Shown here in pieces: positions 25,324 to 31,250 of a DNA stretch of 35,217 nucleotides. The notes beneath the pieces were generated by a model that saw nothing but the letters and a program-made list of their open reading frames with translations, made no database searches and had not been told where the DNA came from. Positions within the stretch are counted from its first letter, which is position 1. Each line of letters begins with the position of its first letter. Source of the DNA: Oscillospiraceae bacterium (GTDB taxonomy: Bacteria; Bacillota; Clostridia; Oscillospirales; Ruminococcaceae); NCBI GenBank assembly GCA_017473745.1, contig JAFUJP010000065.1, positions 1-35,217 of the forward strand. Direction: 5' to 3'. The position numbers were made by a program, and so were the translations under genes.

Positions 25324-25360
25324 AGCTGTTTTTGCTTTTTCGGCAAAAACAGCTTTATTT
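25322..25360 (+). terminator. Intrinsic terminator of the pseudouridine synthase gene
   Basis: A 14-bp perfect stem (AAAGCTGTTTTTGC at 25322-25335, complement at 25343-25356) with a 7-nt loop. Its left arm begins in the stop codon. Confidence 0.92.
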
Positions 25361-25413
25361 ATTCATAAATTTGCGCTACAATATAATAAGACAAAGGAAG
25401 TGATTTTTACAGC

Positions 25414-26106
25414 ATGGATATTAAAAATTTTCATAACGGGCTTGACGTTGACGGCGCTGCCGATGAAATCAAAGCGACAAACGATGCTTCGCTTGTAAAA
25501 GGTTTTTTTGAAAAGGCGCAAAATTCGGATTTTCTTGTTCCATACAGGGATAATCTCAACACCTTTCCGCTTCTTGAAGTTAAAGAGAAGGGAAAGATGC
25601 TCCCGGCTTTCGCAAGTTATGAAGCTTTCGAAAAAAGCCCCCTTCCAAAAGACAGAGCAAGGGTCATGCCTTTTGCGGAAATAGATAAAATAGTTAAAAG
25701 CAGCGGGGGCCGAATCGCCGGAATTATCATCAACCCCCACGGAAAATCAATGATATTCCAGCATAACGGGGCAAATCCGGGCGGCAATAGTAACGGCAAA
25801 GATGTGAAGCTTATGAAGCCGGCTTCTGTTCCGGAATCCATTGCGGCGGCGCTTCACGGATTTTTTACCGCGGCCGGGAACGTTTATTCCGCATATATCC
25901 TTTGGGCGCAGAAAGAGGGCGACCTTGTGCCGCATCTTTTTCTTGTTATAGATTTCGACGGAACGCGGGAAGAATTCTTCCCCAAGGCGGCGGAAGCCAT
26001 ACGCCCAAGCCTTAAAGCGGGCGATAACGTCGAAATGGCAAAGGCGGATTTCAAACTTTTGACCGCCGCCGAAAAACTTGTAAAACCCTTTTATAAAAAA
26101 TCTTGA
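25414..26106 (+). CDS. SseB-family protein
   Basis: 230 residues with an N-terminal SseB-like domain (about 20-130; LPAFASYEAFEKSP and IAGIIINPHGKSMIF) and a C-terminal SseB_C-like domain (about 140-228; ILWAQKEGDLVPHLFLVIDFDG). The family is widespread in Firmicutes and its biochemical role is poorly defined (E. coli SseB enhances serine sensitivity). A TATAAT at 25382-25387 lies upstream without a good -35 box. The spacing from the AAAGGAAGTG ribosome site to the ATG is longer than usual. Confidence 0.85.
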   Translation: MDIKNFHNGLDVDGAADEIKATNDASLVKGFFEKAQNSDFLVPYRDNLNTFPLLEVKEKGKMLPAFASYEAFEKSPLPKDRARVMPFAEIDKIVKSSGGRIAGIIINPHGKSMIFQHNGANPGGNSNGKDVKLMKPASVPESIAAALHGFFTAAGNVYSAYILWAQKEGDLVPHLFLVIDFDGTREEFFPKAAEAIRPSLKAGDNVEMAKADFKLLTAAEKLVKPFYKKS

Positions 26107-26131
26107 TATCTTCGCCGTTTTGGTGTATAGT
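26103..26131 (+). promoter_or_regulatory. Sigma-A promoter of the cobalamin adenosyltransferase gene
   Basis: TTGATA at 26103-26108, overlapping the SseB stop codon, a 17-nt spacer and TATAGT at 26126-26131. Confidence 0.7.
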
Positions 26132-26166
26132 TATGTTGTAGCAGTTCGCAAAGGGGGTGCGTCTTT

Positions 26167-26670
26167 TTGAATAAGGGTATCGTAAGGCTTTATACCGGCG
26201 ACGGAAAAGGCAAAACGACCATGGCTCTCGGGCTTGCTCTTCGTGTAGCCGGGGAAGGAAGGCGCGTCTTTGTGGGTCAGTTCATAAAAGATGACCCGAA
26301 GGGTGATATTATGGCTCTTCGTAAGGCTATTCCCGGGATCGTCACTGCCCAGTTCGGCTGTGGAACCGGCTGTATCGCCGGAAGAGAAGCGGACGCAAAA
26401 GATTTGGATTGCGCCAAAAAAGGCCTTGCAAGAGCAAAACAGGCCCTTGCAAGCGCGAACTTCGGGCTTGTTGTTCTTGATGAAATAACGATTCCGATGT
26501 ATTTCGGTCTTATAACCGCAGATGAGGTAAAAGAGCTTATTGCCCTGAAATCACCGGGCACCGAGCTTGTTTTTACCGGGCGCTATGCTTCTGATGAACT
26601 GAAGGCGCTTTGCGATATGGTAACGGTTGTTGAAAGCGAGAAAATGCCGAAAAAAGTTCCGGAACTTTAA
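26167..26670 (+). CDS. cobO: Cob(I)yrinic acid a,c-diamide adenosyltransferase (CobA/CobO/BtuR)
   Basis: 167 residues. The P-loop YTGDGKGKTT (9-18) at the extreme N-terminus, ALGLALRVAGEGRRVFVGQFIK and VVLDEITIPMYFGLI are hallmarks of the CobA/BtuR family, which transfers adenosyl from ATP to the cobalt of corrinoids. TTG start at 26167 with AAAGGGGGTG upstream. It is slightly short (E. coli BtuR has about 196 residues), lacking the N-terminal extension, as in many Clostridia. It has no riboswitch in front; instead a cobalamin riboswitch lies behind it on the same strand. Confidence 0.94.
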   Translation: MNKGIVRLYTGDGKGKTTMALGLALRVAGEGRRVFVGQFIKDDPKGDIMALRKAIPGIVTAQFGCGTGCIAGREADAKDLDCAKKGLARAKQALASANFGLVVLDEITIPMYFGLITADEVKELIALKSPGTELVFTGRYASDELKALCDMVTVVESEKMPKKVPEL

Positions 26671-26686
26671 GATAGCAAAAACGGAC

Positions 26687-26715
26687 TTGAATATATCGGT
26701 GTGCAATGATAAAAT
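26687..26715 (+). promoter_or_regulatory. Promoter of the cobalamin riboswitch transcript
   Basis: TTGAAT at 26687-26692, 17-nt spacer, TAAAAT at 26710-26715, about 30 nt before the aptamer. It gives the riboswitch its own transcript independent of cobO. Confidence 0.65.
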
Positions 26716-26745
26716 GAAATTGCAGTTTGAAAAGTAAATAATGTG

Positions 26746-26916
26746 GGTCTTATGGTTGCCTTAATGGCTTTCGCTTTTGCGAAAGGGAAAACGGTGTGAA
26801 TCCGTTACTGTTACCTCAACTGTATTTGCCGACGAAGAAGGCAGAATGCCACTGTCGAAAGATGGGAAGGCGCCTTCGGAGGATGAAGCATAAGTCAGGA
26901 TAATTTCCGTAAGATC
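26746..26916 (+). ncRNA. Cobalamin riboswitch aptamer
   Basis: The conserved cobalamin aptamer blocks appear in order: AAGGGAA at 26783-26789, GGTGTGAATCC at 26793-26803, ATGCCACTG at 26846-26854, TGGGAAGGCGCC at 26863-26874, and the B12 box AAGTCAGGA at 26892-26900. A closing P1 helix can form between GGTCTTA (26746-26752) and TAAGATC (26910-26916). The downstream AAGGGG at 26930-26935 can pair with CCCCTT at 26995-27000 and so compete with the terminator stem. No B12 gene lies in front of it; see the findings. Confidence 0.95.
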
Positions 26917-26971
26917 ATTTTCTCGGGTTAAGGGGAGTCCACAGGTAATTTATATACGCAATAATTTTAAA

Positions 26972-27003
26972 GGGCTTGTCATTTAACTGGCAAGCCCCTT
27001 TTA
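26972..27003 (+). terminator. Terminator of the cobalamin riboswitch
   Basis: GGGCTTGTC at 26972-26980 pairs with GGCAAGCCC at 26989-26997 (one G-U) around an 8-nt loop, followed by CTTTTA. It is probably the expression platform. Confidence 0.85.
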
Positions 27004-27019
27004 TTGTTTGCAGAAAAAT

Positions 27020-27060
27020 ACGGGCGCTTCGGGAAAACCGGGACGTCCGTTTTTGCTTTT
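27020..27060 (+). terminator. Second terminator behind the riboswitch
   Basis: A 13-position stem (27020-27032 with 27038-27050), 12 pairs including three G-U, loop GAAAA, followed by TTTTGCTTTTTT. It would stop any transcript that reads through the first terminator. Confidence 0.7.
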
Positions 27061-27097
27061 TTATAACGATAACTGAACTGTCAACAGAATGCCGTTT

Positions 27098-27146
27098 GCC
27101 GGTGCGGAAGAAAAGTTTATCACTCCTTTCTTTTCTCCGCACCGGC
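27098..27146 (+). other. Long hairpin in the leader of the AraC-type gene
   Basis: A 17-bp stem with a single bulged A (27098-27115 with 27130-27146), loop 14 nt, without a T tract. Just after it CCTC (27146-27149) or CTC (27161-27163) can pair with the GAGG ribosome site at 27168-27171. It may control translation or mark another transcript end. Confidence 0.6.
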
Positions 27147-27180
27147 CTCCCGCAAATTCACTCGCAAGAGGTAAATATAA

Positions 27181-27498
27181 ATGGATTATACCGAAAACAT
27201 CAGAAGAACGAAAGAATATATTGCAAAGCACCTTTTAGAGGATCTTACGGCGGAGGAAATCGCCGCCCACGCTGGATATTCGACCTATCACTATTGCAGA
27301 ATATTTAAGGAAAATACGGGCAAAAGCCTTATGCGGTACGTTCGGGAAAAACGCCTCGAAGCTGCCGAAAAGGATATCAAAAGCGGCGAATCCACTGCAG
27401 ACGTTGCACAAAAATGCGGATTTGAAACCACAAGCGGCTTTTCAAGGGCGTATAAAAGAAAATTCGGGAAGCGCCCGACCAAAAAGAAAAACGCTTAA
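27181..27498 (+). CDS. AraC-type DNA-binding domain protein (HTH only)
   Basis: 105 residues made of just the two helix-turn-helix motifs of AraC/XylS proteins (ILEDLTAEEIAAHAGYSTYHYCRIF-like region at about 18-45, and STADVAQKCGFETTSGFSRAYKRKFGKRP at about 70-98). No ligand-binding domain is present, as in MarA/SoxS-type activators, which are controlled by amount rather than ligand. AAGAGG at 27166-27171 supports the ATG. It is the first gene downstream of the cobalamin riboswitch but lies behind two terminators. No clear promoter of its own was found. Confidence 0.92.
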   Translation: MDYTENIRRTKEYIAKHLLEDLTAEEIAAHAGYSTYHYCRIFKENTGKSLMRYVREKRLEAAEKDIKSGESTADVAQKCGFETTSGFSRAYKRKFGKRPTKKKNA

Positions 27499-27526
27499 AA
27501 TTTTCCAAAAAACCTAAGGCTATGTC

Positions 27527-27555
27527 TTGACAAAAGGGCTTCTTTTGAGTATAAT
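27527..27555 (+). promoter_or_regulatory. Consensus promoter of the tRNA gene
   Basis: TTGACA at 27527-27532, 17-nt spacer, TATAAT at 27550-27555: a perfect consensus pair 11 nt before the tRNA. Confidence 0.92.
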
Positions 27556-27566
27556 AAGAAAGCTAT

Positions 27567-27642
27567 CGAGGTGTAGCGCAGGTGGTAGCGCGCCAGTTTC
27601 GGGTACTGGAAGCCGTGAGTTCGAGTCTCGCCACTTCGACCA
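27567..27642 (+). tRNA. tRNA-Pro (anticodon CGG)
   Basis: 76 nt including an encoded CCA (27640-27642). Acceptor stem CGAGGTG/CACTTCG (one G-U), D stem GCGC/GCGC, anticodon stem CCAGT/ACTGG with loop TTCGGGT giving anticodon CGG, T stem GTGAG/CTCGC with loop TTCGAGT. It reads the CCG proline codon. Its own consensus promoter and terminator make it a single-tRNA unit. Confidence 0.96.
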
Positions 27643-27644
27643 GT

Positions 27645-27679
27645 AAAAAATCGGAAGACTTCAGTCTTCCGATTTTTTT
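27645..27679 (+). terminator. Intrinsic terminator of the tRNA gene
   Basis: A 16-bp perfect inverted repeat (AAAAAATCGGAAGACT at 27645-27660, complement at 27663-27678), ending in seven T, directly behind the CCA end. Confidence 0.93.
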
Positions 27680-27689
27680 GTTTAAAAAG

Positions 27690-27718
27690 TTGAATATTGC
27701 GAAAAATAGTGATATACT
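27690..27718 (+). promoter_or_regulatory. Promoter of the structured RNA
   Basis: TTGAAT at 27690-27695, 17-nt spacer, TATACT at 27713-27718. The predicted start is at about 27725, the first base of the long closing stem of the RNA element. Confidence 0.7.
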
Positions 27719-27724
27719 GAAGAT

Positions 27725-27903
27725 GCCAAACAAAATCCGAATATTTTACCCGTAAAAGTATGTGTATTTTTATCTATATTTTGGTAAAAATACAGATGCT
27801 CTATTTTGCATACACGTGCTTTGCGGGTTATGTAGGATTTTGTTTGGCGACAGTTGGAGCTATGTGTTTTTCGGTGCGTAGCTTCGGCTGCGCATTTTTT
27901 ATT
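27725..27903 (+). ncRNA. Unassigned ~175-nt structured RNA with antiterminator/terminator switch
   Basis: The outer stem is 14 bp and perfect (GCCAAACAAAATCC at 27725-27738, complement at 27835-27848). Inside, after an internal loop, ACCCG (27748-27752) pairs with CGGGT (27824-27828). Then AAAG through GTGTAT (27755-27767) pairs with ATACAC through CTTT (27810-27822), including G-U pairs. The apex holds TTTTTA (27767-27772; its first T can pair in either helix) facing TAAAAA (27785-27790). Downstream, GGAGCTATG (27856-27864) can pair with CGTAGCTTC (27877-27885), which excludes the terminator TGCGTAGC-TTCG-GCTGCGCA (27875-27894) with its T tract. This looks like a leader switch or a small RNA. 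It does not show the conserved sequences of T-box, cobalamin or other riboswitches I know. Confidence 0.65.
27875..27903 (+). terminator. Intrinsic terminator with UUCG loop
   Basis: TGCGTAGC at 27875-27882 and GCTGCGCA at 27887-27894 (one G-U) close a TTCG tetraloop; TTTTTTATTTT follows. Confidence 0.88.
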
Positions 27904-27922
27904 TTGTGGAGGTGAAACAGGG

Positions 27923-27943
27923 ATGTCGCTGTCGCGACAGTAA
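27923..27943 (+). CDS. Possible six-residue leader peptide (MSLSRQ)
   Basis: GGAGGTGA at 27908-27915 is followed about 7 nt later by ATG TCG CTG TCG CGA CAG TAA. The codons from CTG to CAG are a perfect 12-bp palindrome (27929-27940). CTGTCG at 27929-27934 can also pair with CGACAG at 27848-27853, behind the structured RNA. It may be a translated leader that affects the switch, or chance. Confidence 0.35.
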   Translation: MSLSRQ

Positions 27944-28002
27944 AAACATATAAACTAAACCGTTTTTTTGATTAGAAAATTAAAGGAAAAGAGGGTGTCT
28001 TT

Positions 28003-28824
28003 ATGGCATTGATTCAATGTAAAAATTGCGGGAATGAAATTAGCGATAAAGCTTTGGTTTGCCCTAATTGCGGCGAGAAACTTATTGAAGAAGTTAAAGA
28101 AGTCGTTCTTTGTGAAGAATGTGGAACAGAAATTCCCGAAGATGCAGAAAGCTGTCCGAAATGTGGCTGTCCAATTGCAAAGAAAACCAATGATTCTCAA
28201 AAAGTAGAAATAACCGGAGTGAAAATTCAAAATTCTCCGAAAACAAAAAAATATGTCATAACGGCTGTAATTGCTGTTATTGTTATTGCTTTAATTGCGT
28301 TTTTAGGTTCGAGTATTTCAAAAAATAATGCCGAAAAAGAAGCTGAAAGAATCAGACAAGAATATGCGGAAACCCTTGAAGAAGCTGTCTATACAATGTT
28401 ATCGGGTGCCGCGGGTGCAGAAGAAGCAGGAAACCTTATCAAACAGGTATGGTATAATGCGATACATGAAGAAAATGATTCCAGAACAGATAAATACACT
28501 ACTGAAAACGGTTGGGGATATACGTTTGTTGATTTTAATACGGCCTTGTCAAATTTGATGTATGATTCCGAATTTATGGTGAAACTGGCGAATATAGAAA
28601 ACAATCAAGCAACGGTAAAAACTTTAATGAAACAACTCACCAACCCACCGGAAGAATATGAAGAAGCTTATGATGCGTTGAAAGATTTTTACGATGCTTA
28701 TCTTCAGCTTACAAATCTTGCGTTAGACCCTACGGGAAGCTATAATACTTATTCGGAAAGTTTTAATGAAGCGGACACGGAAGCACTTAAATGCTACGAA
28801 GCAATGGGAATTTATGTGGAATAA
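28003..28824 (+). CDS. Double zinc-ribbon membrane protein of unknown function
   Basis: 273 residues. Two zinc ribbons lie at about 6-24 (CKNCG...CPNCG) and 37-55 (CEECG...CPKCG). A polar linker and one membrane helix (about 84-104) follow, then a mostly helical C-terminal domain of about 165 residues rich in Glu, Asn and Thr that I do not recognise. The zinc ribbons would face the cytosol. The gene is clearly more AT-rich and less CTT/GAA-biased than its neighbours (for example TTA, AAA, AAT and ACA codons are frequent), hinting at a different origin. It is the first long gene behind the structured RNA. Start supported by GAGGGTG. Confidence 0.85.
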   Translation: MALIQCKNCGNEISDKALVCPNCGEKLIEEVKEVVLCEECGTEIPEDAESCPKCGCPIAKKTNDSQKVEITGVKIQNSPKTKKYVITAVIAVIVIALIAFLGSSISKNNAEKEAERIRQEYAETLEEAVYTMLSGAAGAEEAGNLIKQVWYNAIHEENDSRTDKYTTENGWGYTFVDFNTALSNLMYDSEFMVKLANIENNQATVKTLMKQLTNPPEEYEEAYDALKDFYDAYLQLTNLALDPTGSYNTYSESFNEADTEALKCYEAMGIYVE

Positions 28825-28864
28825 GGATACGGAAATTTGTTCAAGCGCTTCCAACATTTATTCA

Positions 28865-28893
28865 TTGAAAACCGAACAGAAATCCTGTAAAAT
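28865..28893 (+). promoter_or_regulatory. Promoter of the Cys-rich peptide gene
   Basis: TTGAAA at 28865-28870, 17-nt spacer, TAAAAT at 28888-28893. The transcript would start at about 28900, at the foot of a small stem (TTGTC 28899-28903 with GACAA 28911-28915). Confidence 0.75.
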
Positions 28894-28941
28894 TGATATT
28901 GTCCTCGAGCGACAAATAAATTACCAGGAGGTTAAGCAAAG

Positions 28942-29031
28942 ATGATTTTCTTTACTTGCAACACCGGTTGCGATTCTGATTGCAGCTCTATTTGGCAGCT
29001 TCTCAGCCGGCTCTGCGGTTTTGGCTGCTGA
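28942..29031 (+). CDS. 29-residue cysteine-rich peptide
   Basis: A short gene with ATG at 28942, stop TGA at 29029 and an ideal AGGAGG ribosome site at 28926-28931. The product starts MIFFTCNTGC and ends RLCGFGC. It has Cys at 6, 10, 14, 25 and 29 (spacing C-x3-C-x3-C-x10-C-x3-C), one Trp (18) and two negative charges in the first half. No signal peptide or membrane helix is evident. Its own promoter and strong terminator show it is a dedicated unit of about 190 nt. It could be a modified-peptide precursor, a metal- or thiol-binding peptide, a small toxin or a regulatory leader. No radical-SAM or other modifying enzyme is nearby. I recognise no family. Confidence 0.7.
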   Translation: MIFFTCNTGCDSDCSSIWQLLSRLCGFGC

Positions 29032-29055
29032 TAGTTAGATACCGAACGTAAAAAG

Positions 29056-29089
29056 CGCGGCGGAAAATTTTCCGCCGCGTTTTTTATTT
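29056..29089 (+). terminator. Intrinsic terminator of the Cys-rich peptide gene
   Basis: A perfect 24-bp palindrome (CGCGGCGGAAAA at 29056-29067 and its complement at 29068-29079), followed by TTTTTTATTT. Confidence 0.92.
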
Positions 29090-29118
29090 AAACTTTTGTT
29101 GAAAAATCCTTTGGCCTG

Positions 29119-29148
29119 TTGCGCAGAAAATATGTTTTATAGTAAAAT
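29119..29148 (+). promoter_or_regulatory. Probable promoter of the patatin gene
   Basis: TTGCGC at 29119-29124, 18-nt spacer, TAAAAT at 29143-29148, 36 nt before the start codon. Confidence 0.5.
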
Positions 29149-29184
29149 AGATAAAGTATTTATGCGAAAAAGAAGGCGAGATTT

Positions 29185-30033
29185 TTGAAAAAGACCGGGT
29201 TGGTTCTCGAAGGCGGGGGAATGCGAGGAATATATACCGCCGGGGTTCTTGATGTTTTTATGGAACACGGGCTTCACTTTGACGGAGTCATCGGCGTTTC
29301 CGCGGGGGCTATTCACGGTTGTTCGTTCCTTTCAAATCAAAAGGGGAGAAGTATCCGTTATTATAAGAAATACTGTTCGGACTGGCGTTTTATGAGCATG
29401 AAAAGCTGGCTTCTCACCGGCGACGTGGTGGGCGAAAAATTCTGTTATCACGATATCCCCGAAACGCTTGATCCCTATGACCATGAAGCTTTTGAAAAAT
29501 GTGAAACGCCTTTTTATGCGGTTTGCACCGATGTTGAAACCGGCAGGGCGGAATATTTTCATCTTGAGCACATGGATGAACAGATAGACAGCCTTCGGGC
29601 TTCGGCTTCACTGCCTTATTTTTCCCGCATGGTTGAAATCGGAGGAAGAAAATATCTCGACGGCGGATGTTCCGACAGTATTCCGGTGGAAGCATTTATG
29701 CGAATGGGTTTTGAACGCAATGTCGTCGTGCTCACCCAGGCGGCGGGTTACCGCAAAAAGCCGCAGTCTCCGGCGCTTGCAAAGCTGGTTTACAGAAAGT
29801 ATCCGAAATTTGCCGAAACACTTATAAACCGTCACGTTATGTATAACGCCACCCTTGAAAAAATAGAGGAACTTGAAAAAGAGGGTAAAATTTTCGTGAT
29901 TCGGCCCGAATCGCCGCCGGAAATCGGAAGGCTTGAAAACGATCCCGAAAAGATAGAGCGGGTCTATAATATGGGCAGAAAAAACGCCGAAGAATGTATC
30001 GAAAATCTGAAAAAGTGGCTTTCGGAAAAATAA
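29185..30033 (+). CDS. Patatin-like phospholipase
   Basis: 282 residues. The oxyanion loop EGGGMRGIYTAG (9-20), the nucleophile elbow GVSAG with Ser39, and Asp159 in YLDGG complete the Ser-Asp dyad of patatin-type lipid acyl hydrolases. TTG start at 29185 behind GAAGGCGAG. No signal peptide, so probably cytosolic or membrane-peripheral. It matches the YjjU-like group of bacterial patatins. One octamer copy lies at 29564. Single-gene unit with its own terminator. Confidence 0.94.
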   Translation: MKKTGLVLEGGGMRGIYTAGVLDVFMEHGLHFDGVIGVSAGAIHGCSFLSNQKGRSIRYYKKYCSDWRFMSMKSWLLTGDVVGEKFCYHDIPETLDPYDHEAFEKCETPFYAVCTDVETGRAEYFHLEHMDEQIDSLRASASLPYFSRMVEIGGRKYLDGGCSDSIPVEAFMRMGFERNVVVLTQAAGYRKKPQSPALAKLVYRKYPKFAETLINRHVMYNATLEKIEELEKEGKIFVIRPESPPEIGRLENDPEKIERVYNMGRKNAEECIENLKKWLSEK

Positions 30034-30055
30034 AAACATCGTTTTAAAACATTGT

Positions 30056-30083
30056 GCGGGAGCTTTTGCTCCCGCTGTTTTTG
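30056..30083 (+). terminator. Intrinsic terminator of the patatin gene
   Basis: GCGGGAGC at 30056-30063 pairs with GCTCCCGC at 30068-30075 around TTTT, followed by TGTTTTTG. The stem is nearly the same as that of the minus-strand VanY terminator at 14906-14924. Confidence 0.92.
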
Positions 30084-30106
30084 TTTCATTATTATCTTTC
30101 TTTTCA

Positions 30107-30135
30107 TTGACTTATTGGCCGAAAAGTGTTATCCT
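30107..30135 (+). promoter_or_regulatory. Promoter of the GNAT gene pair
   Basis: TTGACT at 30107-30112, 17-nt spacer, TATCCT at 30130-30135. Confidence 0.65.
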
Positions 30136-30172
30136 ATATGTGTGTAATTATGTCTTTTTGGAGGTGGACCTT

Positions 30173-30658
30173 TTGGCAGTTCACGAAGTACATATCGTAA
30201 AAGCCGAAAAGTCGAAAGTTGAAGAATACAGAAAGATTTTCGACGGTTCAAAACTTTATAAGCATTACGGAAGCAACGTTTATGACTGGATGGACAGCGC
30301 TCTTGCAAACGATGAAGTTTGGATAGCCGAGGACGGCAGGGGCGAAGCGGTCGGTTTTATGTGGATGCAGATCGAAAGCGTATATGCAAATATGCCGTAT
30401 CTTGCGCTTTTGGGCGTTCGCAGCGATTACCGTTCCCACGGGGTCGGCCAGATGCTTATAAAATATTTTATCGAAACCTATGAATCCAAAGGTTATGACC
30501 GCGGATTTATTGCGGTAAATGATTTCAACCCCCTTGCAAGAAGACTTTACGAGGATATGGGTTTCCACAAACTTATGCAGATGCCCGAAAGCCTAGACCC
30601 GAGCCACAATCTCTATCTTCTTATGAGAAAATCCCGCAAACACAACAGCAACGTGTAA
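30173..30658 (+). CDS. GNAT-family N-acetyltransferase (first of a tandem pair)
   Basis: 161 residues from a TTG start at 30173, with GGAGGTGG at 30160-30167; longer in-frame starts overlap the promoter. The acetyl-CoA motif is degenerate (VRSDYRSHGVGQMLIKYFIE, with HGVGQ in place of the common R-G-x-G). The family motif near the end, FNPLARRLYEDMGFHK, is clear. It shares EEYRKIF, LYKHYG and GRGEAVGF-type segments with the next gene, so the two are tandem paralogues. Acceptor unknown. Confidence 0.88.
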   Translation: MAVHEVHIVKAEKSKVEEYRKIFDGSKLYKHYGSNVYDWMDSALANDEVWIAEDGRGEAVGFMWMQIESVYANMPYLALLGVRSDYRSHGVGQMLIKYFIETYESKGYDRGFIAVNDFNPLARRLYEDMGFHKLMQMPESLDPSHNLYLLMRKSRKHNSNV

Positions 30659-30691
30659 GAACAGTTTTATTATCTGAACGGAGGAAAAATT

Positions 30692-31192
30692 ATGAGTTAT
30701 CATCGCGAAGCACAGTATATGGCAAATATGATTGAAATCGAAAAAGCGGATCCCGCAAAAAAAGAGGAATACAAACGCATTTTCGAAAACAGCCAGCTTT
30801 ATAACCATTATTTCAAAAAGACCGATTTTCTTGATCAGTGGCTTACCAACAGCCTTAAAAAGGGCGAAGGTTATGTTGCTGTAAACCGCAGCGGCGAAGC
30901 AGTCGGCTGGATAACCATCAAAGTTTCTGACCCGATGGTTGACGGTCTTCCGCATGCACAGCTTCTTGCAGTAAAAGATACCCAGCGCGGCAGAGGTATC
31001 GGCCAGATGCTTCTTGCGTTCTATACCGGTGTTATGAGCCAGCTTGGTTTCAAAGAATGTGCAATCGTTGTAAGCGATTGGAACCCCAGAGCAAGAAAAC
31101 TCTATGATTCCCTCGGATTCAAACTTCGCAAAAGCTTTGATGACCCCGCGGTGGGCGGATTTATGGACCACATGCTTGTAAAAAAACTCTGA
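30692..31192 (+). CDS. GNAT-family N-acetyltransferase (second of a tandem pair)
   Basis: 166 residues. The acetyl-CoA-binding QRGRGIGQMLLAFY is intact (R/Q-x-x-G-x-G/A) and NPRARKLYDSLGFK closes the fold. Shared segments with the upstream gene include EEYKRIFENSQLYNHY and RSGEAVGW. GGAGG precedes the ATG. There is no terminator between the two genes, so they are likely co-transcribed. Substrate unknown. Confidence 0.9.
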   Translation: MSYHREAQYMANMIEIEKADPAKKEEYKRIFENSQLYNHYFKKTDFLDQWLTNSLKKGEGYVAVNRSGEAVGWITIKVSDPMVDGLPHAQLLAVKDTQRGRGIGQMLLAFYTGVMSQLGFKECAIVVSDWNPRARKLYDSLGFKLRKSFDDPAVGGFMDHMLVKKL

Positions 31193-31221
31193 TATAAAAC
31201 TGTTTGCTGAATGTTTTTATG

Positions 31222-31250
31222 CCGGCGCCGCTTTGCGGCGCCGGTTTTTT
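31222..31250 (+). terminator. Intrinsic terminator of the GNAT pair
   Basis: CCGGCGCCGC at 31222-31231 pairs with GCGGCGCCGG at 31235-31244 around TTT; six T follow. Confidence 0.93.

Noticed and set aside
27725-27848. Miniature inverted-repeat transposable element (14-bp terminal repeats, 124 bp)
   Set aside because: No flanking target-site duplication is visible. The inner sequence continues to pair along its length, and the element starts exactly at the expected transcript start. It remains a secondary possibility.
27725-27903. T-box leader, 6S RNA or second cobalamin riboswitch
   Set aside because: No T-box sequence AGGGTGG-ACCGCG, no B12 box and no sequence similarity to 6S that I could recognise. 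A 6S-like fold cannot be fully excluded without a covariance search.
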